A stretch of DNA of 64,000 nt, from positions 13,519 to 77,518 of the forward strand of contig JBDIBA010000002.1 of assembly GCA_039812705.1 (NCBI GenBank). Reading direction: 5' to 3'. The position numbers and the translations under genes were made by a program. This document shows, in pieces, positions 33,867-42,509 of this stretch. Source of the stretch: JBDIBA01 sp039812705. GTDB taxonomy: Bacteria; Actinomycetota; Acidimicrobiia; Acidimicrobiales; JBBSGY01. How positions within the stretch are numbered: position 1 is the stretch's first letter; the number at the start of each line of letters is the position of its first letter. The notes under the pieces are model-generated. The model saw only the letters and a list, made by a program, of their open reading frames with translations. It was not told the DNA's origin and made no database searches.

Positions 33867-34105
33867 GCCAGGTTCACAAAGCGCGTGACAATCACGGCAA
33901 AAACGAGGATGGCCAACGGATAGATGGCAATGGCCAAGACGCGTCCGGTTCGTTCGCGCAGGTTTGGGTTGGCAGCGCGCAGGACTTCTTGTTGCACGAC
34001 TGCAATTGCCAGCGCAACGAATGCAAACAGTGACAACACCGACAATGCGTTGAAGCTGAAATAGTTCCAGTAGCGCATGAGGACTTCGGTATATGCACTT
34101 GTCAT
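33863..34105 (-). CDS. Small membrane protein (unknown)
   Basis: An 80-aa protein with two hydrophobic helices (about 16-40 and 56-76) separated by a polar loop EVLRAANPNLRERTGR. ATG 34105 overlaps the upstream gene's stop (ATGA), which argues for a real, coupled gene. It is last in a leftward three-gene set. No family recognised; a partner subunit of the membrane protein at 34647-36461 is possible. Confidence 0.65.
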   Translation of the reverse strand: MTSAYTEVLMRYWNYFSFNALSVLSLFAFVALAIAVVQQEVLRAANPNLRERTGRVLAIAIYPLAILVFAVIVTRFVNLA

Positions 34106-34650
34106 TTCTCGTCGTCCTCCGTTGCCTCTGTTTGATCTGACCGGCGACGCCCCCAGAGGCGCAGCAGCAAGCCAATTCCGGTCACAATTGTTAGCGGAAT
34201 AGCGGCCTGAAGGACGCCGATTGAGCCGATTGTCAGAAGTATCTGAGCCACCAAAACGCTTATAGCAACGCTTGTCCCGGTGACCACGACGAACTTCACG
34301 GTCGTGTCGAATCTGCCGACCAACTGAACCAAGCCGGATCCGGGTCCAAAGCACACCAATGCAACGGCTGCCAATGAACGCAGCGGCCCTTCATTGAGAA
34401 GGCCTGTGCAGATAATCAGTCCGCAGGCAAACGTGATGATGTTGATGATTCCAAGGGATTGTTCAACAACTCGAGCCCAAAGTGAAAGCTGAATGGGCGC
34501 CTCGGTCTCGGGTTGTTGCGGCTGAGACGTCTTTGCTTGCTCGCGCTTTCGTTGACGCGCGCGTTCTTCGCGTTCCTTGGCGCGTTCCTGCTTGCGGCGT
34601 TGTTCCGACTCTTCGAACTCTTCGAGCCTTCTCGGGTCAATGTGTCTCAT
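34102..34650 (-). CDS. Membrane protein with charged coiled-coil head (unknown)
   Basis: A 182-aa protein. Residues 1-50 are an extremely charged Glu/Arg/Lys helix, likely a coiled coil in the cytoplasm. Four hydrophobic segments follow (about 60-170) and a short acidic tail ends the protein. It overlaps both neighbours by ATGA. I do not recognise the family; the operon suggests it works with the large membrane protein upstream. Confidence 0.65.
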   Translation of the reverse strand: MRHIDPRRLEEFEESEQRRKQERAKEREERARQRKREQAKTSQPQQPETEAPIQLSLWARVVEQSLGIINIITFACGLIICTGLLNEGPLRSLAAVALVCFGPGSGLVQLVGRFDTTVKFVVVTGTSVAISVLVAQILLTIGSIGVLQAAIPLTIVTGIGLLLRLWGRRRSDQTEATEDDEK

Positions 34651-36461
34651 GGCTGACCTACCGGGACGACGATCATTCCTTGTTCGTTCTCAAATGCGAT
34701 GCGCCATTGGCCGGTGTTGACCAAGGTCTGACCCAAGTCGGTGGCGTAGTGCTTCCCAAGGCCTTGCACGATGTCGCAATAGGTGTCTTGGGCGCGGCTG
34801 AGGATGAAGTAGACGGGCCGGTCGGTCTGTTGCGCGACGATTGTTTCGGCGTGCTGCAGCAGATTGTCGGGAATGCCGTCGTCAGTGATTGCGAAGTACT
34901 GCATTGTTGAAATGCGTTCGTATCGCCAAGGCAGCTGTGAGTTGACCGACAACATCCGCGCGTTGTCAGGAGCCATCTGCATGGCTTCGGTTACCAACTC
35001 GTAGTCCTTCGTGCTGAATGCCTCGAAGGCTTCGTTGCCATATCGCGTAATGAAAAATGTTGGAACCAGCGCAACCAGCAGCGCGCAGACTGCCAAACCT
35101 TTTGGCAGCTTCCATCGATCCTCGCGCGGTGCAATGAGCATTGCGGCCAGCGTTGCAGTGAATGGCAAGGCAAACAGATAGACGCGCAGCACGGCCTCGC
35201 CGCCATAAGCCTGCCCACCAAGAATCGTAAATGGTGAGAGAAATCCAACTACGCACAACACGTCTGCCTTACCTGTGCGCAAACGTCGGATGACCCCGGC
35301 TACAGCTGCCAACCAAAGCGTCCCGGCGAGCGCCAGGCGTCCATAGATGACGGGAATGTGAGCAGGGTCACCCTTTACGCGGTTGGCAACATTCTGGTTA
35401 AGCGTGGAATCCACGTTGCCTACATCGCCGAACAGTGCTTCAAGCTTGCCAACCCAAAACGGAGCGGCCGCGTAACTGATCCACACGAGCACGCCGATCA
35501 ACATGAAAACAGGGAACACGCGCAGTTTCAGTCGATTGAGGATGACCGATGACGCCGTTACAACAATCACAAAGAACGGTGTCAGTTGGTGGCTGACCAC
35601 CGTTGCGATGAAACAGATGACAAGTGCGCCGACAAGTGCGGCCTCTTGTTTTCCTGTCGCACGAATGCGGTCTGGAAACGCTGCGGTCAGATTGATGTTC
35701 TTGAGTCGCGTCAGCAGGTTGGGTGCGCGACTTGCTAGAAGTGGTTCGGTCAGCCCACGCAACCATGGTGGAACCAACGGAGAGTCGCTGAAGAAGACGC
35801 GAATGAGCACAGCCAGGAAGCACAACGCAAACAACATGTTGATGCCCTGTGGTGAGTAGTAGTCCTGGCCTACCCAGTTCAACAACATGAACAGCATGGT
35901 CGCGAGCCATGCGGCGCGCAGCGGGGCGCCAATGCCTCGCGCGATGACCCAAACCGGAACTGCGTACAAAAGAACTTGCACCAGCGGAGCCCAAGCAAGA
36001 AAGTCGTCTGACTGCAGCGTGCCGGCCAGTTCATTGAGCATTGCGCCAAACGCAAAGAAACCGGGCCAAACAAAGCGCGCGTCGTAATCCTCAAGAATGT
36101 GGTCGTTGCGTTGAATGTGGTCAATGAAGCCTGCATGCACCCAGCCCGTCGGCAGGCGCGCAACGCCTTCGGTGAGGCTGGCTACTCCGTAGAGCGCAAG
36201 GATCACGAGAAAGATTTGAGCCGCAAGTAACGGACGATTGAGATGTTCGCGAGTGAGGGCAATGCCAAAGGCGACGAGCATCAGTGCAATGCCTGCCAAG
36301 TACTGGAAGGGCATTCCCTCAATCAAGCCGAGCGGACCAGACTTGAGTGGGTCAACCTGATTGACCGACAAGACCGTTAACAACGCACCTGCAAGCGTCA
36401 ACACAATGAGTAGTCCGGTGACAACCTTTGTCGCGTGTGTGCGGGTCAATGGTGAACTCAT
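34647..36461 (-). CDS. Large polytopic membrane protein, possibly GT-C-type glycosyltransferase
   Basis: A 604-aa protein with about 12 transmembrane helices and a ~100-residue extracytoplasmic C-terminal domain. The first large loop (about 95-140, with HIQRNDHILEDYDARFVWPGFF) contains acidic residues where GT-C enzymes bind lipid-phosphate sugars. That is a topological resemblance, not a family match. ATG 36461 is preferred; the frame stays open further upstream but translates to low-complexity polar sequence. TACCGT lies 9 nt upstream and may be a leaderless -10. It is divergent from a flippase gene, which fits glycan assembly. Confidence 0.6.
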   Translation of the reverse strand: MSSPLTRTHATKVVTGLLIVLTLAGALLTVLSVNQVDPLKSGPLGLIEGMPFQYLAGIALMLVAFGIALTREHLNRPLLAAQIFLVILALYGVASLTEGVARLPTGWVHAGFIDHIQRNDHILEDYDARFVWPGFFAFGAMLNELAGTLQSDDFLAWAPLVQVLLYAVPVWVIARGIGAPLRAAWLATMLFMLLNWVGQDYYSPQGINMLFALCFLAVLIRVFFSDSPLVPPWLRGLTEPLLASRAPNLLTRLKNINLTAAFPDRIRATGKQEAALVGALVICFIATVVSHQLTPFFVIVVTASSVILNRLKLRVFPVFMLIGVLVWISYAAAPFWVGKLEALFGDVGNVDSTLNQNVANRVKGDPAHIPVIYGRLALAGTLWLAAVAGVIRRLRTGKADVLCVVGFLSPFTILGGQAYGGEAVLRVYLFALPFTATLAAMLIAPREDRWKLPKGLAVCALLVALVPTFFITRYGNEAFEAFSTKDYELVTEAMQMAPDNARMLSVNSQLPWRYERISTMQYFAITDDGIPDNLLQHAETIVAQQTDRPVYFILSRAQDTYCDIVQGLGKHYATDLGQTLVNTGQWRIAFENEQGMIVVPVGQP

Positions 36462-36653
36462 TGTGACCCGACGGTAGTTGAGGACGTGATCCTGATCTGG
36501 TCCGACCTGTGATCGAACCCGAAATCTTTGGATCGGACAGCTAGAGTTCGAGCCCCGACCACTTCTTGGGTTTTCGTTGGAGAGGGCCAGACTCGGCCCA
36601 TCACCACCGATTGATTGGTTGATTGAGTTGAGCGATCGAAAGGACTCCAACGG

Positions 36654-37994
36654 GTGACCGAACCGGACGTAGGCGAAACTGCGCCCTCCGTGGACTCCAC
36701 TTCGTCTCGCGATGGGGCAGTGGCCCGCAGGCGCCTATTCACCGATGCGTACGCACTCATGGCAAGCACTGGTCTGAATGCTCTAGCCGGGGTGGTCACC
36801 TATCTACTTTCGGCGCGTCTTTTCCCAGATCAAGTGGTCGGAGCCGCTGCGGGAATGACGGCAGCCATGCTGCTCATCTCTGGAATCGGCCAGCTAGATC
36901 TAACCAATGCGCTTCACCGCTATTTGCCGACTGCTGCTTCCCGCGCCAAGCGCGTAATCCTTGGTAGTTATGGCGCTGCTGCCCTGGCCAGCCTGGTTTT
37001 GGCCGCGGGGTATGTCCTTGTCTTCGGTTCGCTGATCAAGACCGAGACCGAAGGCGCGATCATCTGGTTCACCGCGGCCGTTGTCATCTGGACCCTGTTC
37101 AACCTGCAGGACCAGGTGTTTTTTGGCCTTGGCGCGGCTTGGGCAGTGCCTGTGGACAACACCATCCACGGCCTAGCTCGCATTGGATTACTCCTACTGG
37201 CCGTGGGTGGGGGGTCCTTTGCGATCTTTGCCACTTGGGTTGTTCCCGCTGCCGTCCTCATCGTGGCGGGGTCGGTTCTCATCTGGTTCAAGTTGTTGCC
37301 GGACTATCTCAAGCGCAATCGAAAGCGTCAGAGTGACTACAGCCTGGGTAGTTATTCACGCTTCGCGGCCGGTGGTTACATCGGTGGCATCAGCGCACTC
37401 GTTCTGGGCAATTTGTTACCACTGTTAGTGGTTGCGCACCTTGGCGTGGCCGCGAACGCCTACTTCTATATGGCGTGGACAGTGGCTTCCACGGTCGACT
37501 TGCTGGTGTTCAACTTTGGCGCGTCGCTGGTTGTGCAGGGTGCAACAAATGCCGAACACATTCCGTACCTCATCAAATCTGCATTGAAGAAACAGGCCGC
37601 CTTATTCATTGCTCCATTGATTCTCCTTGCTGCCCTTTCCTACGTCGTTCTCGACTTGGCTTTTGGGCGCAATTACGCAGATGCTGCTTGGTTGATGCTG
37701 ACGCTTCTCGCAGTTGGCTTGATCCCCAGGTTGCTCTGGGGGGTCTACCTTCCCGCCGTGCGCCTGGCTGGAAACGTCAAGGCGATTGTCATCAGCCAAA
37801 CTCTGACGAACGTGTCCGTTCTTGCCGCGTCCATTGCCGGGCTTTACTTGGGCGGGTTGACCGGCATCGGCATTGGTTACTTGATTGCCCAGGTGGTGAT
37901 TGCGGCTGTTTGCGGACCAAAGCTTCGGGCGATGCTGAAGAATGGTTTTTCCGTCAAGCGTATTGACGATGTATCCGTGACTGGACACATGTGA
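36654..37994 (+). CDS. Polysaccharide flippase-like membrane protein (MOP superfamily)
   Basis: A 446-aa protein with a ~25-residue polar head and about 12 helices, starting LFTDAYALMASTGLNALAGVVTYLLSARLF. The layout is that of Wzx/MATE-like exporters. The GTG start has AAAGGA about 10 nt upstream. The acyltransferase gene follows 37 bp downstream. This is the third flippase-like domain in the window, which implies more than one exported glycan or lipid-linked substrate. The 192-bp divergent region before it holds only weak short repeats. Confidence 0.78.
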   Translation: MTEPDVGETAPSVDSTSSRDGAVARRRLFTDAYALMASTGLNALAGVVTYLLSARLFPDQVVGAAAGMTAAMLLISGIGQLDLTNALHRYLPTAASRAKRVILGSYGAAALASLVLAAGYVLVFGSLIKTETEGAIIWFTAAVVIWTLFNLQDQVFFGLGAAWAVPVDNTIHGLARIGLLLLAVGGGSFAIFATWVVPAAVLIVAGSVLIWFKLLPDYLKRNRKRQSDYSLGSYSRFAAGGYIGGISALVLGNLLPLLVVAHLGVAANAYFYMAWTVASTVDLLVFNFGASLVVQGATNAEHIPYLIKSALKKQAALFIAPLILLAALSYVVLDLAFGRNYADAAWLMLTLLAVGLIPRLLWGVYLPAVRLAGNVKAIVISQTLTNVSVLAASIAGLYLGGLTGIGIGYLIAQVVIAAVCGPKLRAMLKNGFSVKRIDDVSVTGHM

Positions 37995-38031
37995 TGTTGA
38001 TGCCAATACCGCGCGAGCGAGGAGACAGCTG

Positions 38032-38592
38032 ATGGATGACAAGTTTGAGAGCCGATCGGGCACGAAGCTCCAAATGCTTGTTGCCAGTTTGCGTGAAGAC
38101 ATTCCCATTTCATTCCATGGGTTGTTTGTGAACCGCATTGCAGCGTCGATTGTCATGCCTCGCGTTCTTCGATACGCCATCTATCGCGCGGCGGGCATGC
38201 GCTTGCAGTCGGCGAACATTTTTTATGGCGCTCAGTTCGCGGCGCGGCGCGTCACGTTGGGTCAGCGCACTTTTGTCAACACCAACGTCAAGTTTGAAGA
38301 CGTTGCACCCATTGAGATCGGTGACGATTGTCAGATTGGCATGGAAGTGATGTTTGTCACTTCTCATCACGACTTTCGTGACGGACGCATTTCCAAGGTT
38401 CCCGAGCCACGCAAGATTGTTGTTGGAGACCGCTGTTGGATTGGCGCGCGGGCAACGATTCTGCCCGGTGTCGAGATTGCCAGTGACTGTGTAATTGCAG
38501 CTGGTGCTGTCGTTACGCGCAGCGTTTCCGAAGCGGGTGTCTATGCAGGTGTTCCTGCGCGCAAGATCCGCGACTTGAAACCGCACAATTGA
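38032..38592 (+). CDS. Hexapeptide-repeat (LbH) acyltransferase
   Basis: A 186-aa protein. After a ~60-residue helical head come left-handed beta-helix repeats (IEIGDDCQIGMEVMF, IVVGDRCWIGARATILPGVEIASDCVIAAGAVV). The active-site His is probably in SHHDF. It ends with the AGVPARKIRDLK pattern of the CysE/LacA/NodL group. It probably acetylates a sugar. GAGGAGA lies upstream of ATG. It could modify the glycan exported by the neighbouring flippase. Confidence 0.88.
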   Translation: MDDKFESRSGTKLQMLVASLREDIPISFHGLFVNRIAASIVMPRVLRYAIYRAAGMRLQSANIFYGAQFAARRVTLGQRTFVNTNVKFEDVAPIEIGDDCQIGMEVMFVTSHHDFRDGRISKVPEPRKIVVGDRCWIGARATILPGVEIASDCVIAAGAVVTRSVSEAGVYAGVPARKIRDLKPHN

Positions 38593-38609
38593 TTTGAGAA
38601 AACATGGTG

Positions 38610-38628
38610 CATGTCTAAGGCGGACATG
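38610..38628. promoter_or_regulatory. Inverted repeat upstream of the ABC transporter genes
   Basis: CATGTC-N7-GACATG, 39 bp before the ATPase gene. Spacing between half-sites is about one helical turn, as for a dimeric repressor. No regulator is encoded nearby and the family is unknown. Confidence 0.4.
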
Positions 38629-38666
38629 TAAGGATCAGCGCAAGTCGACTCGCACAAAGGGTTTTC

Positions 38667-39440
38667 ATGTCAACTACTGATTCTACGGCGGTTCACGTCG
38701 AGACCAACCAGCCCGCCGTACGCGCTGTGAATGTTAAGCGAACGTACGGTAACGGTGACGCTGCAGTTCAAGCGCTCGATGACGTTTCGGTCGAGTTTGA
38801 ACAAGGCAAGTTCACCGCAATAATGGGCCCTTCCGGTTCCGGAAAGTCCACCCTCATGCACGTGATGGCCGGTCTGGACAAGATCACCGCCGGTGAATTG
38901 TTCATTGGGGACACTCAAATCACAAGCCTTAAGGAAAAGCAGCTGACGGCTATTCGTCGCGATCGCATCGGCTTTGTTTTTCAGACCTTCAACCTCATTC
39001 CAACGCTGACCGCGCAGGAAAACATCGAGCTACCCATCAAGCTGGCGGGCAAGAAAACGGACAGCGCCTGGTTCGACACCGTTATCAAGATGGTTGACCT
39101 GCGTAATCGCCTGTCTCACAAGCCCAGCGAACTGTCTGGTGGTCAACAACAGCGTGTTGCCGTTGCACGCGCACTTGTGTCCAAGCCACAGATCATTTTT
39201 GCCGACGAGCCAACTGGAAACCTTGACTCTCGCTCAGGAACAGAAGTGTTGAAGTTCCTGCGTGAGGCCGTCGACACGCACGGTCAAACCATCGTCATGG
39301 TTACTCACGATGCCAACGCAGCTAGTTATGCAGACCGCGCCGTGTTCTTGAGCGACGGCAAGGTTGTCGACGACATTGACAAGCCAACGCGAGAATCCTT
39401 GGTTGCGAAGTTTGCGGGACCTGATGGAACAACTGCCTGA
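38667..39440 (+). CDS. ABC transporter ATP-binding protein (MacB/LolD type)
   Basis: A 257-aa ATPase with Walker A GPSGSGKST (about residue 53), Q-loop VFQTFNLIP, signature LSGGQQQR and Walker B IIFADEPTGNLD, then the switch His in MVTHD. The SGKSTLMHVMAGLDKITAGE stretch is typical of the MacB/LolD/FtsE group that works with FtsX-type permeases. It pairs with the permease whose ATG overlaps its stop (TGATG). The group often exports lipoproteins, peptides or antibiotics or acts as a mechanotransducer; substrate unknown. Confidence 0.93.
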   Translation: MSTTDSTAVHVETNQPAVRAVNVKRTYGNGDAAVQALDDVSVEFEQGKFTAIMGPSGSGKSTLMHVMAGLDKITAGELFIGDTQITSLKEKQLTAIRRDRIGFVFQTFNLIPTLTAQENIELPIKLAGKKTDSAWFDTVIKMVDLRNRLSHKPSELSGGQQQRVAVARALVSKPQIIFADEPTGNLDSRSGTEVLKFLREAVDTHGQTIVMVTHDANAASYADRAVFLSDGKVVDDIDKPTRESLVAKFAGPDGTTA

Positions 39441-41998
39441 TGTTTCGCCTAACTCTTAAAAACTTGTTTGCGCGCAAGCTGCGCGCACTTAGCACTGCAA
39501 CTGCGGTTCTTTTAGGTGTTGCATTCATTGTTGGTTCGCTTGGCCTCGGCAACATCATCAACAAGACGTTTGACTCTGTTTTTGACGGTGTGTACGAAGG
39601 CGTGGACGTCGTTGTGCGTGGCGAGGAAAAGACGATTGAGCTTTACGAAGGCTTTACCGAACGCCAATCGCTCGACACAGCTGTTGTTCAGCGAATCGAA
39701 GCGCTGCCCGAGGTCAAGCGTGTTGAGCGCAATTACGTAGTTTCAGCTCGACTCGTCGGATCCGACGGCAAAGTTGTCGGCGGTGGCGCCGGCCCTCCTG
39801 CTCTAGGTCGCAACTGGACAGACGAGATGAACCCTTTCAAGATTTCAGAGGGTCGCGTGCCTCAGTCCGATGACGAGTTCGTGGCCGATGCCGGAACCGT
39901 CGACATGGCAAATGCAAAGGTTGGGCAGACCTACACCATCCTGACCGACAAGGCTCCAATTCAGGCGAAGCTCGTCGGTGTTGTCAAGTTTGGTGATCTT
40001 GAAAGTGCGGGTGGCGAAAGTGACTTGTTGTTCACGACGGCCCGAGCCATTTCGCTCAATCAGGACGGCGACAAGCCTGCGGAGGTGACTATTGCTGCAA
40101 AGGACGCCGATGCATCCGACGCAGTGTTGCGAGACAAGGTTCGTACTGCAGCTGCCAACCCAGCGTTGTTGATTGAGACCGCCGCGAAGGTCGCAGAGGA
40201 CGACAGCTCTGAATTGAAGAAGAACCTGTCGTTCATTTCAATGATTCCGCTTATCTTCGGAATCATCTCGGTTGTTGTTGCTGCATTCATCATCAACAAC
40301 ACCTTTGCCATTCTCTTGGCACAACGAACCCGTGAAATGGCGCTGTTGCGCGCGGTTGGTGCGCGTCGTCGTCAGGTGTTGGCTTCAGTTGTTTTCGAGT
40401 CGTTCATCATCGGACTCATCTCATCGGTCCTTGGCATCATCCTCGGACTCTTCGTTGCGAAAGGTCTCGCGGCGCTGTTGAACAAGTTCGTGGCAGATTT
40501 CCCAAGTACTGGTTTGCCATTGACCGTGCAAATGGTGGTCGTCGGTCTACTCGTAGGTGTTCTGGTCACGATGTTGGCTGCGTTCTTGCCTGCGTGGAGG
40601 GCTTCTCGAGTCCCGCCGTTGGCTGCGTTGCGCGATGTCGCTGTCGACAAGACATCAAGTTCAATCGTGCGCGCCATCTTCGGTCTGCTGGCACTCGTGC
40701 TTGCGGTCGTAACCAGTGTCATGGCATTCAACGTCGAAGAACGCCAGATTGTTTGGGTTGGCTTGGGTTCGTTGTTCGCCGTCCTGGCCGCCTACATTCT
40801 CGGCCCCTTCTATGCGCGTTGGCTCGGGTCGGCACTTGGTTGGCTCCCGGCGGTTATTCGGGGCGTTCCAGGTTCCTTGGCGCGCAAGAACTCGGTGCGT
40901 AACCCTCGGCGTGCTGCATCAACTGCGTCGGCATTGTTGATCGGTGTGACTTTGGTCACTGCAACCTTTGTGTTTGTTTCGTCATTCGAGGCGTTCATCA
41001 AAAAGACAGTTGACCGTACGGTTAGCGGTGACTTTGTTCTCATGCAGATGACTGGCGAAGGAACATTTGACGGCGCAATTGCTGAGCAGTTGAAAGGCAA
41101 GAGCGAACTCAAGAGCGTCGTTGGATTTGGTGCGTTGGCTGTTCAGCTCAAGCTTCCTAACGGGTCCACCGCAAACTACCCATACGCAACAGCAGTCGCC
41201 CCCGCAGATGCCGAGCGCTTGATGGAGATCAAGATGACGTCAGGAAAGTTCACGGACATCAACGGCAACGCATTTGGCGTCACAAAGAAGGTTGCCGAAG
41301 ATAAGGGCTTGAAGTTGGGCGACAGCATCCAAGTGTTGGACAACTCCGGAAGATCCGTAGCGATGAAGCTCGGCGCGATTTACGACGGGACCGAACTCCT
41401 TGGTCCGATCACCTTGAACAAGGAGTTTGCAAAGACCGCGTTCGGTGTCGACCGGGACAACATGGTGTTGGTCGCAAAGAAGGACGACGTTTCGGTTCCT
41501 ACTGCAACGGCGGCAATCGAATCCGTAACCGACCCGTACGTAGAGGTTCAGGTGCAGGACAAGGCTCAATTGCGCAAGGCAATCACCAGCCAAGTAAACA
41601 TCTTTTTGAATGTCATTCTTGGCTTGTTGTCATTGGCGATCATCATCGCGCTGTTTGGAATTGCCAACACTCTTGCGTTGGCAGTATTCGAACGTAAGCA
41701 CGAAATTGGTTTGCTCCGCGCAGTTGGAATGTCACGCTCGCAAACTCGTTCGATGATTCGCTGGGAGGCCATTGTCATCTCCCTCATTGGAACGGTCGTC
41801 GGGTTGTTGCTCGGCGTATTGATCGGCTTGATGCTTGTGAGGTCTCTCAAGGACGAAGGCTTCACCGAGCTGTCAGTTCCTTACATGTCGCTCTTGTGGG
41901 TGACCATCGGCGCAATGGTTGCGGGCTTTATTGCGGCGGTTCTGCCGGCTCGTCGTGCGGGCCGCACCGACGTGTTGCAAGCAATCGCGTCCGATTGA
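39440..41998 (+). CDS. FtsX/MacB-type ABC transporter permease
   Basis: An 852-aa permease with two FtsX units. Helix 1 (about 17-38) is followed by a MacB-like extracytoplasmic domain (about 45-260), three helices (about 265-400, including RTREMALLRAVGARRRQ), then a middle helical region, a second extracytoplasmic domain (about 515-700) and three final helices with the matching FERKHEIGLLRAVGMSRSQ motif. The duplicated layout is usual in actinobacteria. A large hairpin follows. Confidence 0.92.
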   Translation: MFRLTLKNLFARKLRALSTATAVLLGVAFIVGSLGLGNIINKTFDSVFDGVYEGVDVVVRGEEKTIELYEGFTERQSLDTAVVQRIEALPEVKRVERNYVVSARLVGSDGKVVGGGAGPPALGRNWTDEMNPFKISEGRVPQSDDEFVADAGTVDMANAKVGQTYTILTDKAPIQAKLVGVVKFGDLESAGGESDLLFTTARAISLNQDGDKPAEVTIAAKDADASDAVLRDKVRTAAANPALLIETAAKVAEDDSSELKKNLSFISMIPLIFGIISVVVAAFIINNTFAILLAQRTREMALLRAVGARRRQVLASVVFESFIIGLISSVLGIILGLFVAKGLAALLNKFVADFPSTGLPLTVQMVVVGLLVGVLVTMLAAFLPAWRASRVPPLAALRDVAVDKTSSSIVRAIFGLLALVLAVVTSVMAFNVEERQIVWVGLGSLFAVLAAYILGPFYARWLGSALGWLPAVIRGVPGSLARKNSVRNPRRAASTASALLIGVTLVTATFVFVSSFEAFIKKTVDRTVSGDFVLMQMTGEGTFDGAIAEQLKGKSELKSVVGFGALAVQLKLPNGSTANYPYATAVAPADAERLMEIKMTSGKFTDINGNAFGVTKKVAEDKGLKLGDSIQVLDNSGRSVAMKLGAIYDGTELLGPITLNKEFAKTAFGVDRDNMVLVAKKDDVSVPTATAAIESVTDPYVEVQVQDKAQLRKAITSQVNIFLNVILGLLSLAIIIALFGIANTLALAVFERKHEIGLLRAVGMSRSQTRSMIRWEAIVISLIGTVVGLLLGVLIGLMLVRSLKDEGFTELSVPYMSLLWVTIGAMVAGFIAAVLPARRAGRTDVLQAIASD

Positions 41999-42002
41999 TA
42001 GT

Positions 42003-42060
42003 TGGAAGTCGAGCTTTACCTGCAACCGGCCTCGGCTTACGCGGGTAAAGCTCACTTCCA
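42003..42060 (+). terminator. Long hairpin after ABC permease
   Basis: TGGAAGT-(c)-GAGCTTTACC pairs with GGTAAAGCTC-ACTTCCA, 17 bp with one bulged base. It begins 5 bp after the permease stop. No U-tract is present, so it is a probable rather than certain terminator. Confidence 0.6.
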
Positions 42061-42099
42061 GTGACTGCAGCTTGGTCTTTGACTATGCTGCGGCGCGCT

Positions 42100-42171
42100 G
42101 CCCTCTTAGCTCAGTGGTAGAGCACCTCCATGGTAAGGAGGGGGTCCCGGGTTCAATCCCCGGAGAGGGCT
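42100..42171 (+). tRNA. tRNA-Thr (GGT)
   Basis: Cloverleaf with acceptor GCCCTCT/AGAGGGC, anticodon stem CCTCC/GGAGG with loop ATGGTAA (anticodon GGT) and T-loop TTCAATC. CCA is not encoded. A TATGCT box lies 10 nt upstream and could be its -10. Confidence 0.96.
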
Positions 42172-42183
42172 CTCCGGTTTCGT

Positions 42184-42346
42184 CTGGCTGTGTTGGCTTT
42201 GTCCTTGCGGGCCATGTGTCCGCGGCGTCCGCGCCGGCCTTGCCAGACAAAACCGTTCCGGTCGTCCAACCCTGGCTGTGTTGGCTTTGTCCTTGCGGGC
42301 CATGTGTCCGCGGCGTCCGCGCCGGCCTTGCCAGACAAAACCGTTC
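42184..42346. repeat. 75-bp tandem direct repeat (two copies)
   Basis: Copy 1 is at 42184-42258 and copy 2 at 42272-42346; I see no mismatch over 75 bp, with 13 bp between them. Each unit begins CTGGCTGTGTTGG, ends ACAAAACCGTTC and contains internal complementarity (GTCTGGC...GCCAGAC in copy 1; CGCGG...CCGCG). It fills the space between tRNA-Thr and tRNA-Met. Function unknown. Confidence 0.9.
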
Positions 42347-42396
42347 TTCGCGTTCAACGTCGCGCGTCGACTAGATCGACTAGAAATAGTGGCCGC

Positions 42397-42470
42397 GGCG
42401 GCGTAGCTCAGTTGGTAAGAGCGCTCGGCTCATAATCGAGAGGTCGGCGGTTCGAGCCCGCCCGCCGCTA
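42397..42470 (+). tRNA. tRNA-Met (CAT), elongator type
   Basis: Acceptor GGCGGCG/CGCCGCT (first pair G-U), D-arm TAGCTCAGTTGG, anticodon stem CTCGG/TCGAG (one G-U) with loop CTCATAA, T-arm GGCGG/CCGCC. The acceptor start and paired D/T arms resemble actinobacterial elongator tRNA-Met rather than initiator. CCA is not encoded. A perfect 9-bp tandem TCGACTAGA (42367-42384) precedes it. Confidence 0.93.
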
Positions 42471-42509
42471 CGCAGTAACTATTAACGCCTCTAAGGGAGC
42501 AGAAAGACA

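Noticed and set aside
42184..42346. 75-bp repeats as a CRISPR array
   Set aside because: Only two units, spacer of 13 bp, repeat far longer than CRISPR repeats and no cas genes.
42106..42357. Leftward peptide with repeated MARKDKANTA-like segments across the 75-bp repeats
   Set aside because: It runs through tRNA-Thr and simply translates the DNA repeat; no SD or conserved sequence.
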